64,000 bases of DNA from RH-AL1 sp964244495 (lineage in GTDB: Bacteria; Pseudomonadota; Alphaproteobacteria; Rhizobiales; Beijerinckiaceae): assembly GCA_964244495.1 (NCBI GenBank), contig CAXTIU010000005.1, positions 1 through 64,000 on the forward strand, given 5' to 3'. This document shows, in pieces, positions 56,780 through 64,000 of this stretch. The notes below the pieces were generated by a model, which saw only the letters and a program-made list of their open reading frames with translations, had not been told where the DNA came from and ran no database searches. The position numbers and the translations under genes were made by a program. Position 1 is the first letter of the stretch. Each line of letters begins with the position of its first letter.

Positions 56780-59017
56780 TCAGACGGTGCCCGGCAGATC
56801 CTTCAAAACCTTGTCGAGCGTGATGGGATAGTCCCGCACGCGGACGCCGGTGGCGTTGTAGATCGCGTTCGCCACCGCCGCGCCCGCACCGCAGATGCCC
56901 AACTCGCCGACGCCCTTCGCCTTGATCGGGCTCGACATGGCATCGAGTTGCGGGACGATGATGACGTCGACCTCAGGCACGTCCGCGTGCGCCGGCACGT
57001 GGTACTCCGCCAGATCGTGATTGACGAAGTTCCCGTAGCGCATGTCCATCACGGCGTCTTCCATGAGCGCCGCGCCTAGCCCCATCGTCATGCCCCCGAT
57101 GAGCTGTGACTTGGCCGTCTTCTCGTTGAGGATACGTCCCGCGGAGAACACCCCCAACATGCGACGCATGCGGATCTCGGCCGTGTCGACATCGACGGCG
57201 ACCTCGGTGAAGTGCGCCCCGTAGGACTGCAGGGAATAGGCGTGGAACAGCTTGCCCGGCTCGATCGACCCGTCGGCTGTCATCGGCCCGGCCTTCACGA
57301 GATCGCCGAGCGCCCAGGACCTGTCGCCGGCCAACATGCGCCCGTTCTCGAAGCGGGCGGTGGCCGGCTCGACGCCGCCGATGGCCGCGAGCTTGTTCCG
57401 CAACGCTTCGCAGGCCGCGAATACGGCGGAGCCGGAGCTCTGGGCTCCCCAAGAGCCGCCCGAACCGGGACCCTCGGGAAGAAGAGTGTCGCCGAGTTGC
57501 ACGACCACCCGGTCCATGGGCAGCCCCGTCATCTCCGCCGCGATCTGCGTCAGGATCGTGTACGTGCCTGTACCGAGATCGGTCATCGAGGTGCGCACCA
57601 CCAAGGTCCCGTCCGGATTGAGCACGACTTGGGCGGCCGCCTTCTGGAACGCGACGTCCCGCGTGGCCGCCGACATGCCGACGCCGATCAGCCAGCGGCC
57701 ATCGCGCACCTGACCGGGTTTGGGATTGCGCTTGCTCCAGCCAAACCGCTCGGCGCCGATCTGCATGAGCTGCACTAGGTTGCGCGATGAATACGGCAGG
57801 TGGCGCTCGGGATCCTCGGTCGGCTCGTTGCGAAGGCGGAGCTCGATCGGATCGAGGCCGAGCTTCTCCGCCAACTCGTCCATGGCGCATTCCATCGCGA
57901 GCTGGCCGCTCGCCTCGCCCGGCGCCCGCATCGAGTTGCCGATCGGGATGTCGAGATGGACGAGCTTGTGCGTCGTGCGCCGGTTCGCGCCGGCGTACAG
58001 GGTGCGGGTCGACTTGGCCGAGCCCTCGAAGAAGTTTTCCTGGGCGTTGTTGGCCGTACAAACATCATGCGCGATGGCCTGGATGTGGCCGTCGGCGTCC
58101 GTGCCGAGCCGGATGTGCTGCAGCGTCTGGGGACGATGGCCGGTCGCGGCGAAGATCTGCTGCCGGGTGAGCACGACCTTCACCGGCCGTCCGCGCAGCT
58201 TGCGCGAGGCAAGGGCCGCCAGGATCGCGTCCGGCCAAACGTCCAGCTTGCCGCCGAAGCCGCCGCCGATGTAGCGGCTGACGATCCGGACCTCCTTCGT
58301 GGGAAGGTTCAAGGTCGCGGCGACGACGCTGACGCCGGCTACGGGCAACTGGTTGGAGGTGTAGAGCGTCAGGCCATCGCCCTTCCAGGTCGCGATGGTG
58401 GCGTGCGGCTCCATCATCGCGTGGCTCTCGATCGGCGTGGTGTACACCACGTCGAGCTTCACGGGCGCGGCAGCGAACGCGCTGTCGAAATTGCCGACGA
58501 AGCTGTCGGGCTTCTGCTCCTTGGGCGTGACGGCGCTCTCAAGTTGCGCGGCCATGTCGACGTTCCACGGCTCCGGCGCGTAGCTCACCTTGACCGCCAT
58601 GGCGGCGGCGCGCGCCTGCTCGAAGGTTTCGGCGACGGCGAGCGCGACCGGCTGGCCGACATGGTCGATCCGGTCGTCTTTCAGCTGGGGAAAGATCCTC
58701 TTGCCGGTACTCGGACCCGCGGCGACGCGATCAGCCTGGCCCTCGACCGGATTGGCGTTCTTGTAGGTCAGCACCATCAGGACGCCGGGCATCCGCTCGG
58801 CTTCCGCCGCGTCGATGTTCGCGACGCGGCCCTTGGCGATGGTCGATGGAAGCAGGACACCGTAGGCGACTTTGTCTTCCCCGGCGTATTCGGCGGCGTA
58901 GGTGGCGCGCCCGGACACCTTCAAGGGGCCGTCCACGCGGTTGAGCGGTTTACCCACGACGCCGTCGGCGGCGTGAAGGTCGAGCGGGGTGACCCCGGCG
59001 GGAACGTCATAGGCCAT
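56780..59017 (-). CDS. paoC: Molybdenum-binding subunit of a PaoC-type aldehyde oxidoreductase
   Basis: A 745-residue xanthine-dehydrogenase-family large subunit holding the molybdopterin cytosine dinucleotide. GKPLNRVDGPLKVSGRATYA is the family N-terminus, and RYIGGGFGGKLDVWPDA and RAPGEASGQLAMECAMDELA bind the cofactor. The catalytic Glu is in KGVGELGICGAG near residue 705. Together with the FAD and [2Fe-2S] subunits it oxidises aldehydes to acids. GAGGACG precedes ATG 59017, 11 bases after the FAD-subunit stop. Substrate not determined. Confidence 0.88.
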   Translation of the reverse strand: MAYDVPAGVTPLDLHAADGVVGKPLNRVDGPLKVSGRATYAAEYAGEDKVAYGVLLPSTIAKGRVANIDAAEAERMPGVLMVLTYKNANPVEGQADRVAAGPSTGKRIFPQLKDDRIDHVGQPVALAVAETFEQARAAAMAVKVSYAPEPWNVDMAAQLESAVTPKEQKPDSFVGNFDSAFAAAPVKLDVVYTTPIESHAMMEPHATIATWKGDGLTLYTSNQLPVAGVSVVAATLNLPTKEVRIVSRYIGGGFGGKLDVWPDAILAALASRKLRGRPVKVVLTRQQIFAATGHRPQTLQHIRLGTDADGHIQAIAHDVCTANNAQENFFEGSAKSTRTLYAGANRRTTHKLVHLDIPIGNSMRAPGEASGQLAMECAMDELAEKLGLDPIELRLRNEPTEDPERHLPYSSRNLVQLMQIGAERFGWSKRNPKPGQVRDGRWLIGVGMSAATRDVAFQKAAAQVVLNPDGTLVVRTSMTDLGTGTYTILTQIAAEMTGLPMDRVVVQLGDTLLPEGPGSGGSWGAQSSGSAVFAACEALRNKLAAIGGVEPATARFENGRMLAGDRSWALGDLVKAGPMTADGSIEPGKLFHAYSLQSYGAHFTEVAVDVDTAEIRMRRMLGVFSAGRILNEKTAKSQLIGGMTMGLGAALMEDAVMDMRYGNFVNHDLAEYHVPAHADVPEVDVIIVPQLDAMSSPIKAKGVGELGICGAGAAVANAIYNATGVRVRDYPITLDKVLKDLPGTV

Positions 59018-59028
59018 GATGCTCGTCC

Positions 59029-60012
59029 TCAGGCGCGGGTGGGTTCGGTCAGAACGGCCGAGAGCGTCCGCTTCGTCAGCGGGATCTTGAAGTCGTTGGA
59101 GCCGTAGCCGCGCGCGCCCTGCAGCACGCGGTCGGCGGCCGCCTCGGCGGTCGCCCGCGTCGCCGGCTTGCCGGCCACGAGGCCCTCGGCCGCTTCGACG
59201 CGCCAAGGCTTGTGCGCCAAGCCGCCGAAGGCGAAGCGTGCCCCGCGCACGACGCCGTCCCGCACGTCGACGACGGCGGCGATGGAAACGAGGGCGAAGG
59301 CGTAGGACGCGCGGTCGCGCACCTTGCGGTAGACCTGCACCCCCTCGGGCGGCGCCGGCAGCCTCACGTGGGTGATCAGTTCGGCCGGCTTGAGGATCGT
59401 GTCCTGTTGCGGCAGGTCTCCCGGCAGGCGGTGAAGCTCGGCGATGGGGATGGTACGCGTCCCGCCCTGCGGGTCCACCGTCTCGACGCTCGCGTCCAGC
59501 ACGCGCATGGCGACCGCCATGTCGGACGGGTGCGTCGCGATGCACTGCTCGGAGGCTCCGACGACGGCCATGATGCGGTTGTAGCCGCCGAGCGCGGAGC
59601 AGCCGGAGCCCGGCTCCCTCTTGTTGCAGGGCTTCGACGTGTCGTAGAAGTAGTAGCAGCGCGTGCGCTGGAGCAGGTTGCCGCCGGTCGTCGCCTTGTT
59701 GCGAAGCTGGCCCGACGCGCCGGCGAGCAGCGCGCGCGACAAGACGCCGTAGCGGGTGCGGACGCGTCCGTCGACCGCGAGGTCGCTGTTGGCGACCTGG
59801 GCGCCGATCCTGAGGCCGCCGTCCGACGTGTCCTCGATCGCGTTCAGCCCGAGATGGTTCACGTCCACCAGGTGCGCCGGCGTCTCGACCTCGAGCTTCA
59901 TCAGGTCGAGGAGGTTCGTGCCGCCACCGATGAACTTCGCGTTCGGGTTCGCCGCGACGGCGCGCGCCGCGTCGGCGGCGTTGGTCGGACGTTCGTAGGT
60001 GAAGGCCTTCAT
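59029..60012 (-). CDS. paoB: FAD-binding subunit of a PaoB-type aldehyde oxidoreductase
   Basis: A 327-residue FAD subunit. AKFIGGGTNLLDLMK is the flavin loop and RNKATTGGNLLQRTRCYYFY the second. Three visible Cys near 119, 129 and 138 (RCYYFY, KPCNKRE, SGCSALGG) match the insertion that holds an extra [4Fe-4S] cluster in E. coli PaoB and is absent from ordinary xanthine dehydrogenases. Its ATG overlaps the preceding stop as ATGA. Confidence 0.9.
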   Translation of the reverse strand: MKAFTYERPTNAADAARAVAANPNAKFIGGGTNLLDLMKLEVETPAHLVDVNHLGLNAIEDTSDGGLRIGAQVANSDLAVDGRVRTRYGVLSRALLAGASGQLRNKATTGGNLLQRTRCYYFYDTSKPCNKREPGSGCSALGGYNRIMAVVGASEQCIATHPSDMAVAMRVLDASVETVDPQGGTRTIPIAELHRLPGDLPQQDTILKPAELITHVRLPAPPEGVQVYRKVRDRASYAFALVSIAAVVDVRDGVVRGARFAFGGLAHKPWRVEAAEGLVAGKPATRATAEAAADRVLQGARGYGSNDFKIPLTKRTLSAVLTEPTRA

Positions 60013-60668
60013 GCCCCCACTCCTTCCTTGCTGGCGATCTCGTGGACGGCGGCTTCGATGTTCACGTAGGCGGCGCAGCGGCAGATGTTGCCGCTCATGC
60101 GCTCGCGGATCTCGGCCGGGTCGAGCTTGGGGTGGCTCGCCAGGTCGGTGGTCACGACCGACGGCCAGCCGACCTTCGCCTCGCCGATCATGCCGACCGC
60201 GCTGACGATCTGGCCCGGCGTGCAGTAGCCGCACTGGTAGCCGTCGTGGTCGACGAAGGCCGCCTGCATCGGATGGAGGTGTCCCGGTTCGCCGAGCCCC
60301 TCGATGGTCGTGATCTCGTCGCCGGCGTGCATGACGGCCAGCGTCAGGCAGGCGTTGATGCGACGGCCGTTGAGCAGGATGGTGCAGGCGCCGCACTGGC
60401 CGTGGTCGCACCCCTTCTTCGAGCCGGTCAGGCCGACGTGCTCACGCAGGACGTCGAGCAGCGTGACGCGCGTGTCGAGGTTCAGCGCGTGCGTCGTCCC
60501 GTTGATCTTCAGCTGAACCGGGGTCAGGCCCGCATTCGCCGCCGCCGCCGGCAACGTGTCCGCGCGAGCGGAATGGAACTGCGTCTCGGCGACGAGCGCC
60601 GTCGCGCCGGCGATGACGTCGCGTCGCGTGGCGCCTCCGCGTTCGTCGGTGGCTCTCGAGTCAGTCAT
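60009..60668 (-). CDS. paoA: [2Fe-2S] subunit of a periplasmic aldehyde oxidoreductase, Tat-exported
   Basis: A 219-residue subunit with two [2Fe-2S] clusters. The plant-type motif GCDHGQCGACTILLNG is followed by a distal Cys, then GYQCGYCTPGQIV and GNICRCAAY. The N-terminus has a twin-arginine signal (ATRRDVIAGATALVAE), as in PaoA, so the folded three-subunit enzyme is exported to the periplasm. ATG 60668 is chosen; GTG 60677 adds three residues. It is the first gene of the leftward paoABC operon. Confidence 0.9.
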   Translation of the reverse strand: MTDSRATDERGGATRRDVIAGATALVAETQFHSARADTLPAAAANAGLTPVQLKINGTTHALNLDTRVTLLDVLREHVGLTGSKKGCDHGQCGACTILLNGRRINACLTLAVMHAGDEITTIEGLGEPGHLHPMQAAFVDHDGYQCGYCTPGQIVSAVGMIGEAKVGWPSVVTTDLASHPKLDPAEIRERMSGNICRCAAYVNIEAAVHEIASKEGVGA

Positions 60669-60988
60669 GACCGTCACTTTCGAAGATGGCAGGGTGCGTG
60701 CCGGGAACCTAAGCGTCGTTTAGAACGGCTACAATAGGCTCATTGTCTCGTCTTCGTGAGCGGGCGCAAGTCCCGCATCAGGGCGGGGGAGGGTCCCTGC
60801 GCGAACGAACTCGCGGCCGGCGTCCTGCCGCGACGCGTTCCCGCAATCGTGATCGGCGGGCGATGGTCCCGATCGCATCCCTCATCGTGGCACGTGGTCC
60901 GAAATGCGGGGTCGAACGCGACGCCCGGCGCGGTTATCGCTGCGCATGGATCGTCGCACTTCCCTCGGCAGGCCATCGCGGAACGCCC
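60669..60988. other. Divergent promoter region between paoA and the iron alcohol dehydrogenase
   Basis: About 320 non-coding bases. A TACAAT at 60730-60735 resembles a rightward -10 but has no good -35 at 17 bases. The frame of the dehydrogenase stays open upstream, but without family similarity. I see no clear operator palindrome. Confidence 0.45.
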
Positions 60989-62152
60989 ATGACCCTCGCA
61001 TCCTTCGGGTTCCAAACCGTTCCGTCCATCCAGGTCGAGTGGTCCGGGGCCGCCCGTCTCGGCGGGCAACTCGCTGCGCGTTTCGCCGCGCGGACGGTCC
61101 TGCTGGTGACCGACACCGGCTTGATCGCCGCCGGCCTCGTCGATCCCATCGCGGTCGACCTGCGCGAGCACGGGTTCGCGGTCACGATCTTCGACGATGT
61201 CGTGGCGGATCCTCCGGAGGACGTGGTGCTGGCCGGCGTCGCCCGGGCCCGTGGCGCCGGCGTCGACATGGTGGTCGGGGTCGGTGGCGGCTCGTCGCTC
61301 GACGTCGCCAAGATGGTGGCGGTGCTGTCGTCCTCCTCGCGGCAGCCGCTGTCCGACATGTACGGCATCGGCAGGGTGACCGGCGGCCGACTGCCGCTCG
61401 CGCTCGTCCCGACGACGGCGGGGACGGGGTCGGAAGTGACGAACATCTCGATCCTCACGACGGCTGGGCAGACCAAGATGGGCGTCGTCTCGCATCAGCT
61501 CTACGCCGACCACGTCCTGCTCGACGCCGAACTGACGATCGGCCTGCCGGCGACCCACACGGCCGCCACCGGCATCGACGCCATGGTGCACGCGGTCGAG
61601 GCCTACACCAGCCGCCACAGGAAGAACCCGATCTCCGACGCGCTCGCGCGCGAGGCGCTGCGGCGTCTCGCGGCCAACCTCGTCCGCGCCTGCCGCGACG
61701 GCCGCGACCGGCGAGCCCGCGAGGACATGCTGCTCGGCGCGATGCTGGCGGGACAAGCCTTCTCCAACGCACCCGTGGCGGCGGTCCACGCGCTCGCCTA
61801 CCCGCTGGGCGGCCGCTACCACGTTCCGCACGGCCTCTCGAACGCCCTCATGCTCGGCCCCGTCCTGCGCTTCAACGCGCGGGTGGCCGCCCCCCTCTAC
61901 GCCGAACTGGCCGACGTCGTCGGCGCCCCGGGGGAGGGCGGCACCCAAGCACGCTCGCACGCGTTCGTCGCGGCGATGGACGCTCTCATGGACGAGAGCG
62001 GCGCGCCCCGCCGCCTCCGCGACGTCGGCGTCACGCGAGGGAGCCTGGCCGGTCTCGCGTCCGACGCGATGAGGCAGACGCGGCTCCTCGTCAACAACCC
62101 GGTCGAGGTCGGCGAAGCGGACGCGCTGCAGCTCTACGAGCAGGCCTTCTAG
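60989..62152 (+). CDS. Iron-containing (group III) alcohol dehydrogenase
   Basis: A 387-residue NAD(P)-linked dehydrogenase. The nucleotide motif GVGGGSSLDVAK and the PTTAGTGSEVT block are typical. Metal ligands are visible: Asp and His in GIDAMVHAVEAY, and His in AAVHALAYPLGG and YHVPHGLSNA. The family interconverts primary alcohols or hydroxy acids and carbonyls. It lies between an aldehyde oxidoreductase operon and a GMC dehydrogenase, suggesting alcohol catabolism. The ribosome site at ATG 60989 is weak. Confidence 0.92.
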   Translation: MTLASFGFQTVPSIQVEWSGAARLGGQLAARFAARTVLLVTDTGLIAAGLVDPIAVDLREHGFAVTIFDDVVADPPEDVVLAGVARARGAGVDMVVGVGGGSSLDVAKMVAVLSSSSRQPLSDMYGIGRVTGGRLPLALVPTTAGTGSEVTNISILTTAGQTKMGVVSHQLYADHVLLDAELTIGLPATHTAATGIDAMVHAVEAYTSRHRKNPISDALAREALRRLAANLVRACRDGRDRRAREDMLLGAMLAGQAFSNAPVAAVHALAYPLGGRYHVPHGLSNALMLGPVLRFNARVAAPLYAELADVVGAPGEGGTQARSHAFVAAMDALMDESGAPRRLRDVGVTRGSLAGLASDAMRQTRLLVNNPVEVGEADALQLYEQAF

Positions 62153-62163
62153 CGCGCCGAAGC

Positions 62164-63762
62164 TCAGGCGCGGTGATCCGCGAGGACGAGGTCGGCCCCC
62201 TTCTCGGCGATCATCATCACGGCGGCCTGGGTGTTGCCCGAGACTTCGGTCGGCATGATCGAGGCGTCGATGACGCGGAGCCCGGCGAGACCGTGCACGC
62301 GCAGCCGCTCGTCGACCACCGCGTCCGGACCGGTCCCCATGCTGCAGGTGCCGACCGGATGGTAGATGGTCTGGCCGTTGCGCCGGGCGAAGTCGAGCCA
62401 CTCGTCGTCGCTCCGGACGCGCGGACCGGGGTTGAGCTCGTGGGCCCTGAAGGGGTCCATGGCCGGCTGCTCGATGATGCGGCGGGCGGTGCGCATGCCC
62501 TCGATGAGGCTGTCCCGATCGGACCGCGCCGCGAGGAAGTTGGGCCGGATGGCCGGCGGCACGGCGGGATCGGGCGACTTGATGTGGATCGTGCCGCGCG
62601 AGTCCGGGCGCAACTGGGTCACGCCGACCGTCATGCCGGGTTCGCGGTCGAGGCGACGGTCGGCGGCGTTGGCGTAGCTCGCGTGCATGAAGAAGTACTG
62701 CACGTCCGGGCCGGACAGGCCCGGCCGCGTCTTGACGAAGCCGTAGGCGAGACCGGTGCCGAGCGTGAGGATGCCCCTGCGCGACAGGGCGTATTGCGCG
62801 ACGGCGAGGGCGAGGCGCCACCCGCGCGTCAGCTCGTTCAACGTCACCGGCACCTTGACGCGCCAGTTCATCCGCGTCGCGTAATGGTCGCGGTAGTTGC
62901 GGCCGACGCCGGGCAGAGCGTGGGCGACCGGCACGCCGACGGCGCGGAGCACGTCCGGTCGTCCGATCCCCGATAGTTCGAGGAGGTGAGGGGATTGCAC
63001 GGCACCCGCCGCCAAGATCACCTCGTGGCGCGCCGTGACCGCCCGCTCGCCGTCACCCCGGCGCACGATCGCGCCGGTGACGCGGCGCCCTTCCAGCATC
63101 AACCGTTGGACGTGGGCTTCCGTCCACACCACGAGGTTGGCGCGCTTGAGGACCGGCTTGAGATAGGCCTCGGCGGCGCTCCACCGCCGGCCCCGGTGCT
63201 GGTTCACCTGGTAGTAGCCGAAGCCTTCCTGGTTCTCGCCGTTGTAGTCCGGGTTCCTGGCGTAGCCGGCCTCCACCCCGGCATCGACGAAGGCGTCGGC
63301 GAGCGGGTTGCGCTCGACGACCTCGGTGACGTGGAGCGGCCCGCTGTCGCCCCGCAGGCGCGGGTCGCCGCCGCGAAACCGTTCGAGCTTGCGGAAGTAG
63401 GGGAGCACGTCCTCCCAGCTCCAGCCGCGGTTGCCGCTCTGGGCCCAGCCGTCGAAATCCTCGGGCTGTCCGCGCACGAAGATCATGCCGTTGATCAGCG
63501 TCGACCCGCCGAGCCCCTTGCCGCGCGGCACGACGATCGCGCGATCAAGCGTGCCGGGTTCCGGCTCGGTCGCGAAGCCCCAGTTGTGGCGGCGTCCGGT
63601 GAGCAGCTTGCCGAAGCCGGCCGGCACCGGAACCCAGAACCCGGTGCCGCGCCCGCCCGCCTCGATCAGGAGAACCCTGTGCCGAGCGTTCGCGCTGAGC
63701 CGGTTCGCCAGCGCGCATCCGGCCGTACCGCCGCCGATGACGATGAAGTCGAAGTCGTCCAT
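62164..63762 (-). CDS. GMC-family flavin alcohol dehydrogenase
   Basis: A 532-residue FAD enzyme of the choline dehydrogenase/alcohol oxidase family. The N-terminal dinucleotide fold FDFIVIGGGTAGCALANRLS, the GMC signature block VPRGKGLGGSTLINGMIFVR, and the catalytic His in IYHPVGTCSMG and Asn in SGNTQAAVMMIAEKG are all present. It oxidises primary alcohols. In known tert-butyl alcohol degraders a GMC enzyme (MpdB) oxidises 2-methylpropane-1,2-diol toward 2-hydroxyisobutyrate; whether this is one is inference. It converges with the iron dehydrogenase, with 11 bases between. Confidence 0.92.
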   Translation of the reverse strand: MDDFDFIVIGGGTAGCALANRLSANARHRVLLIEAGGRGTGFWVPVPAGFGKLLTGRRHNWGFATEPEPGTLDRAIVVPRGKGLGGSTLINGMIFVRGQPEDFDGWAQSGNRGWSWEDVLPYFRKLERFRGGDPRLRGDSGPLHVTEVVERNPLADAFVDAGVEAGYARNPDYNGENQEGFGYYQVNQHRGRRWSAAEAYLKPVLKRANLVVWTEAHVQRLMLEGRRVTGAIVRRGDGERAVTARHEVILAAGAVQSPHLLELSGIGRPDVLRAVGVPVAHALPGVGRNYRDHYATRMNWRVKVPVTLNELTRGWRLALAVAQYALSRRGILTLGTGLAYGFVKTRPGLSGPDVQYFFMHASYANAADRRLDREPGMTVGVTQLRPDSRGTIHIKSPDPAVPPAIRPNFLAARSDRDSLIEGMRTARRIIEQPAMDPFRAHELNPGPRVRSDDEWLDFARRNGQTIYHPVGTCSMGTGPDAVVDERLRVHGLAGLRVIDASIMPTEVSGNTQAAVMMIAEKGADLVLADHRA

Positions 63763-63789
63763 GCGTCGTTTCGAGGTCCCTTCGAGCGA

Positions 63790-64000
63790 TCAGCGCGCGG
63801 CGGCACCAGCGCGCCCCATGCCCATCCAGTCCGCCATGAGGTCGAGCTGGGATCGCAGCATCGGCATGCCGGGATGGACCCTGCAGCCGACGGCTGCCGC
63901 GGCGGCCAGCAGCGGCGTCACCTCCGGCTCCATGATGATGTCGGCGACGAGCTGGTCCGGCGTCAGCGCCCCGACGTCGGTCGGCCAGGCGTCACCCTCG
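63790..64000 (-). CDS. Shikimate dehydrogenase-like protein, C-terminal fragment at window edge
   Basis: The last 69 codons of a leftward gene cut by the window end. VADIIMEPEVTPLLAAA, CRVHPGMPMLRSQLDLM and ADWMGMG match the C-terminal helix region of AroE/shikimate-dehydrogenase-family proteins. It may be AroE proper or a quinate/shikimate-like paralogue; the part that would decide lies outside. The start is not visible. Its stop lies 27 bases before the GMC gene start. Confidence 0.8.
   Translation of the reverse strand, partial: EGDAWPTDVGALTPDQLVADIIMEPEVTPLLAAAAAVGCRVHPGMPMLRSQLDLMADWMGMGRAGAAAR

Overview
The window is one contiguous piece of a very GC-rich chromosome (about 70% G+C by eye). 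It reads as an alphaproteobacterium of the order Hyphomicrobiales (Rhizobiales). The markers are a Ros/MucR regulator, DUF2161 and DUF5330 proteins, a DUF3035-like protein beside paired M16 peptidases, yajC-secD-secF followed by NDUFAF3- and NDUFAF6-like genes, and DivJ/PleC-style histidine kinases. I cannot name the genus. There is no rRNA, tRNA, prophage, CRISPR array or intact insertion sequence.

Layout. 0.2-4.6 kb: a GGDEF-EAL protein, then a leftward four-gene set for maturing molybdenum hydroxylases. 4.7-9.9 kb: a ComEA-like protein, a DUF3035-like protein, an active/inactive M16 peptidase pair, a broken EthD gene and a TylF-like methyltransferase. 10-20.3 kb: mutL, a hybrid histidine kinase, purD, a fasciclin protein, rsmD, an rluB with a long repeat-bearing tail, tadA and a DUF892 protein. 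20.4-25.9 kb: yajC-secD-secF with two complex I assembly factor homologues, and ispH. 26-33.2 kb: a TauE/SafE permease, a DUF815 ATPase and both subunits of the housekeeping methylmalonyl-CoA mutase. 33.3-46.7 kb: a peptidoglycan-binding protein overlapping a histidine kinase, sufE, mucR, msrB, oligopeptidase B, sodB, a ChbG-like deacetylase, a GT2 glycosyltransferase, murJ and an SRAP protein.

The most notable part is 46.8-55.4 kb. A GntR/FCD regulator diverges from a six-gene operon: a stand-alone B12-binding subunit, a PaaK-like CoA ligase, a MeaB-type G-protein chaperone, a mutase large subunit, an MFS carrier and a ThDP-dependent enzyme. The large subunit has Ile where methylmalonyl-CoA mutase has its active-site Tyr, and Asp where it has an Ala. 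This is the published signature of 2-hydroxyisobutyryl-CoA mutase (HcmA). The set therefore looks like a 2-hydroxyisobutyrate pathway: uptake, CoA activation, then B12 isomerisation to 3-hydroxybutyryl-CoA. The ThDP enzyme could offer a second, lyase-type fate for the same CoA ester.

Downstream (56.8-63.8 kb) lie a Tat-exported PaoABC-type aldehyde oxidoreductase, an iron-dependent alcohol dehydrogenase and a GMC oxidoreductase. They could supply a branched hydroxy acid from an alcohol or diol, but that link is inference. The maturation genes at 1.9-4.6 kb are of the type that would serve PaoC. The window ends inside a shikimate dehydrogenase-like gene.
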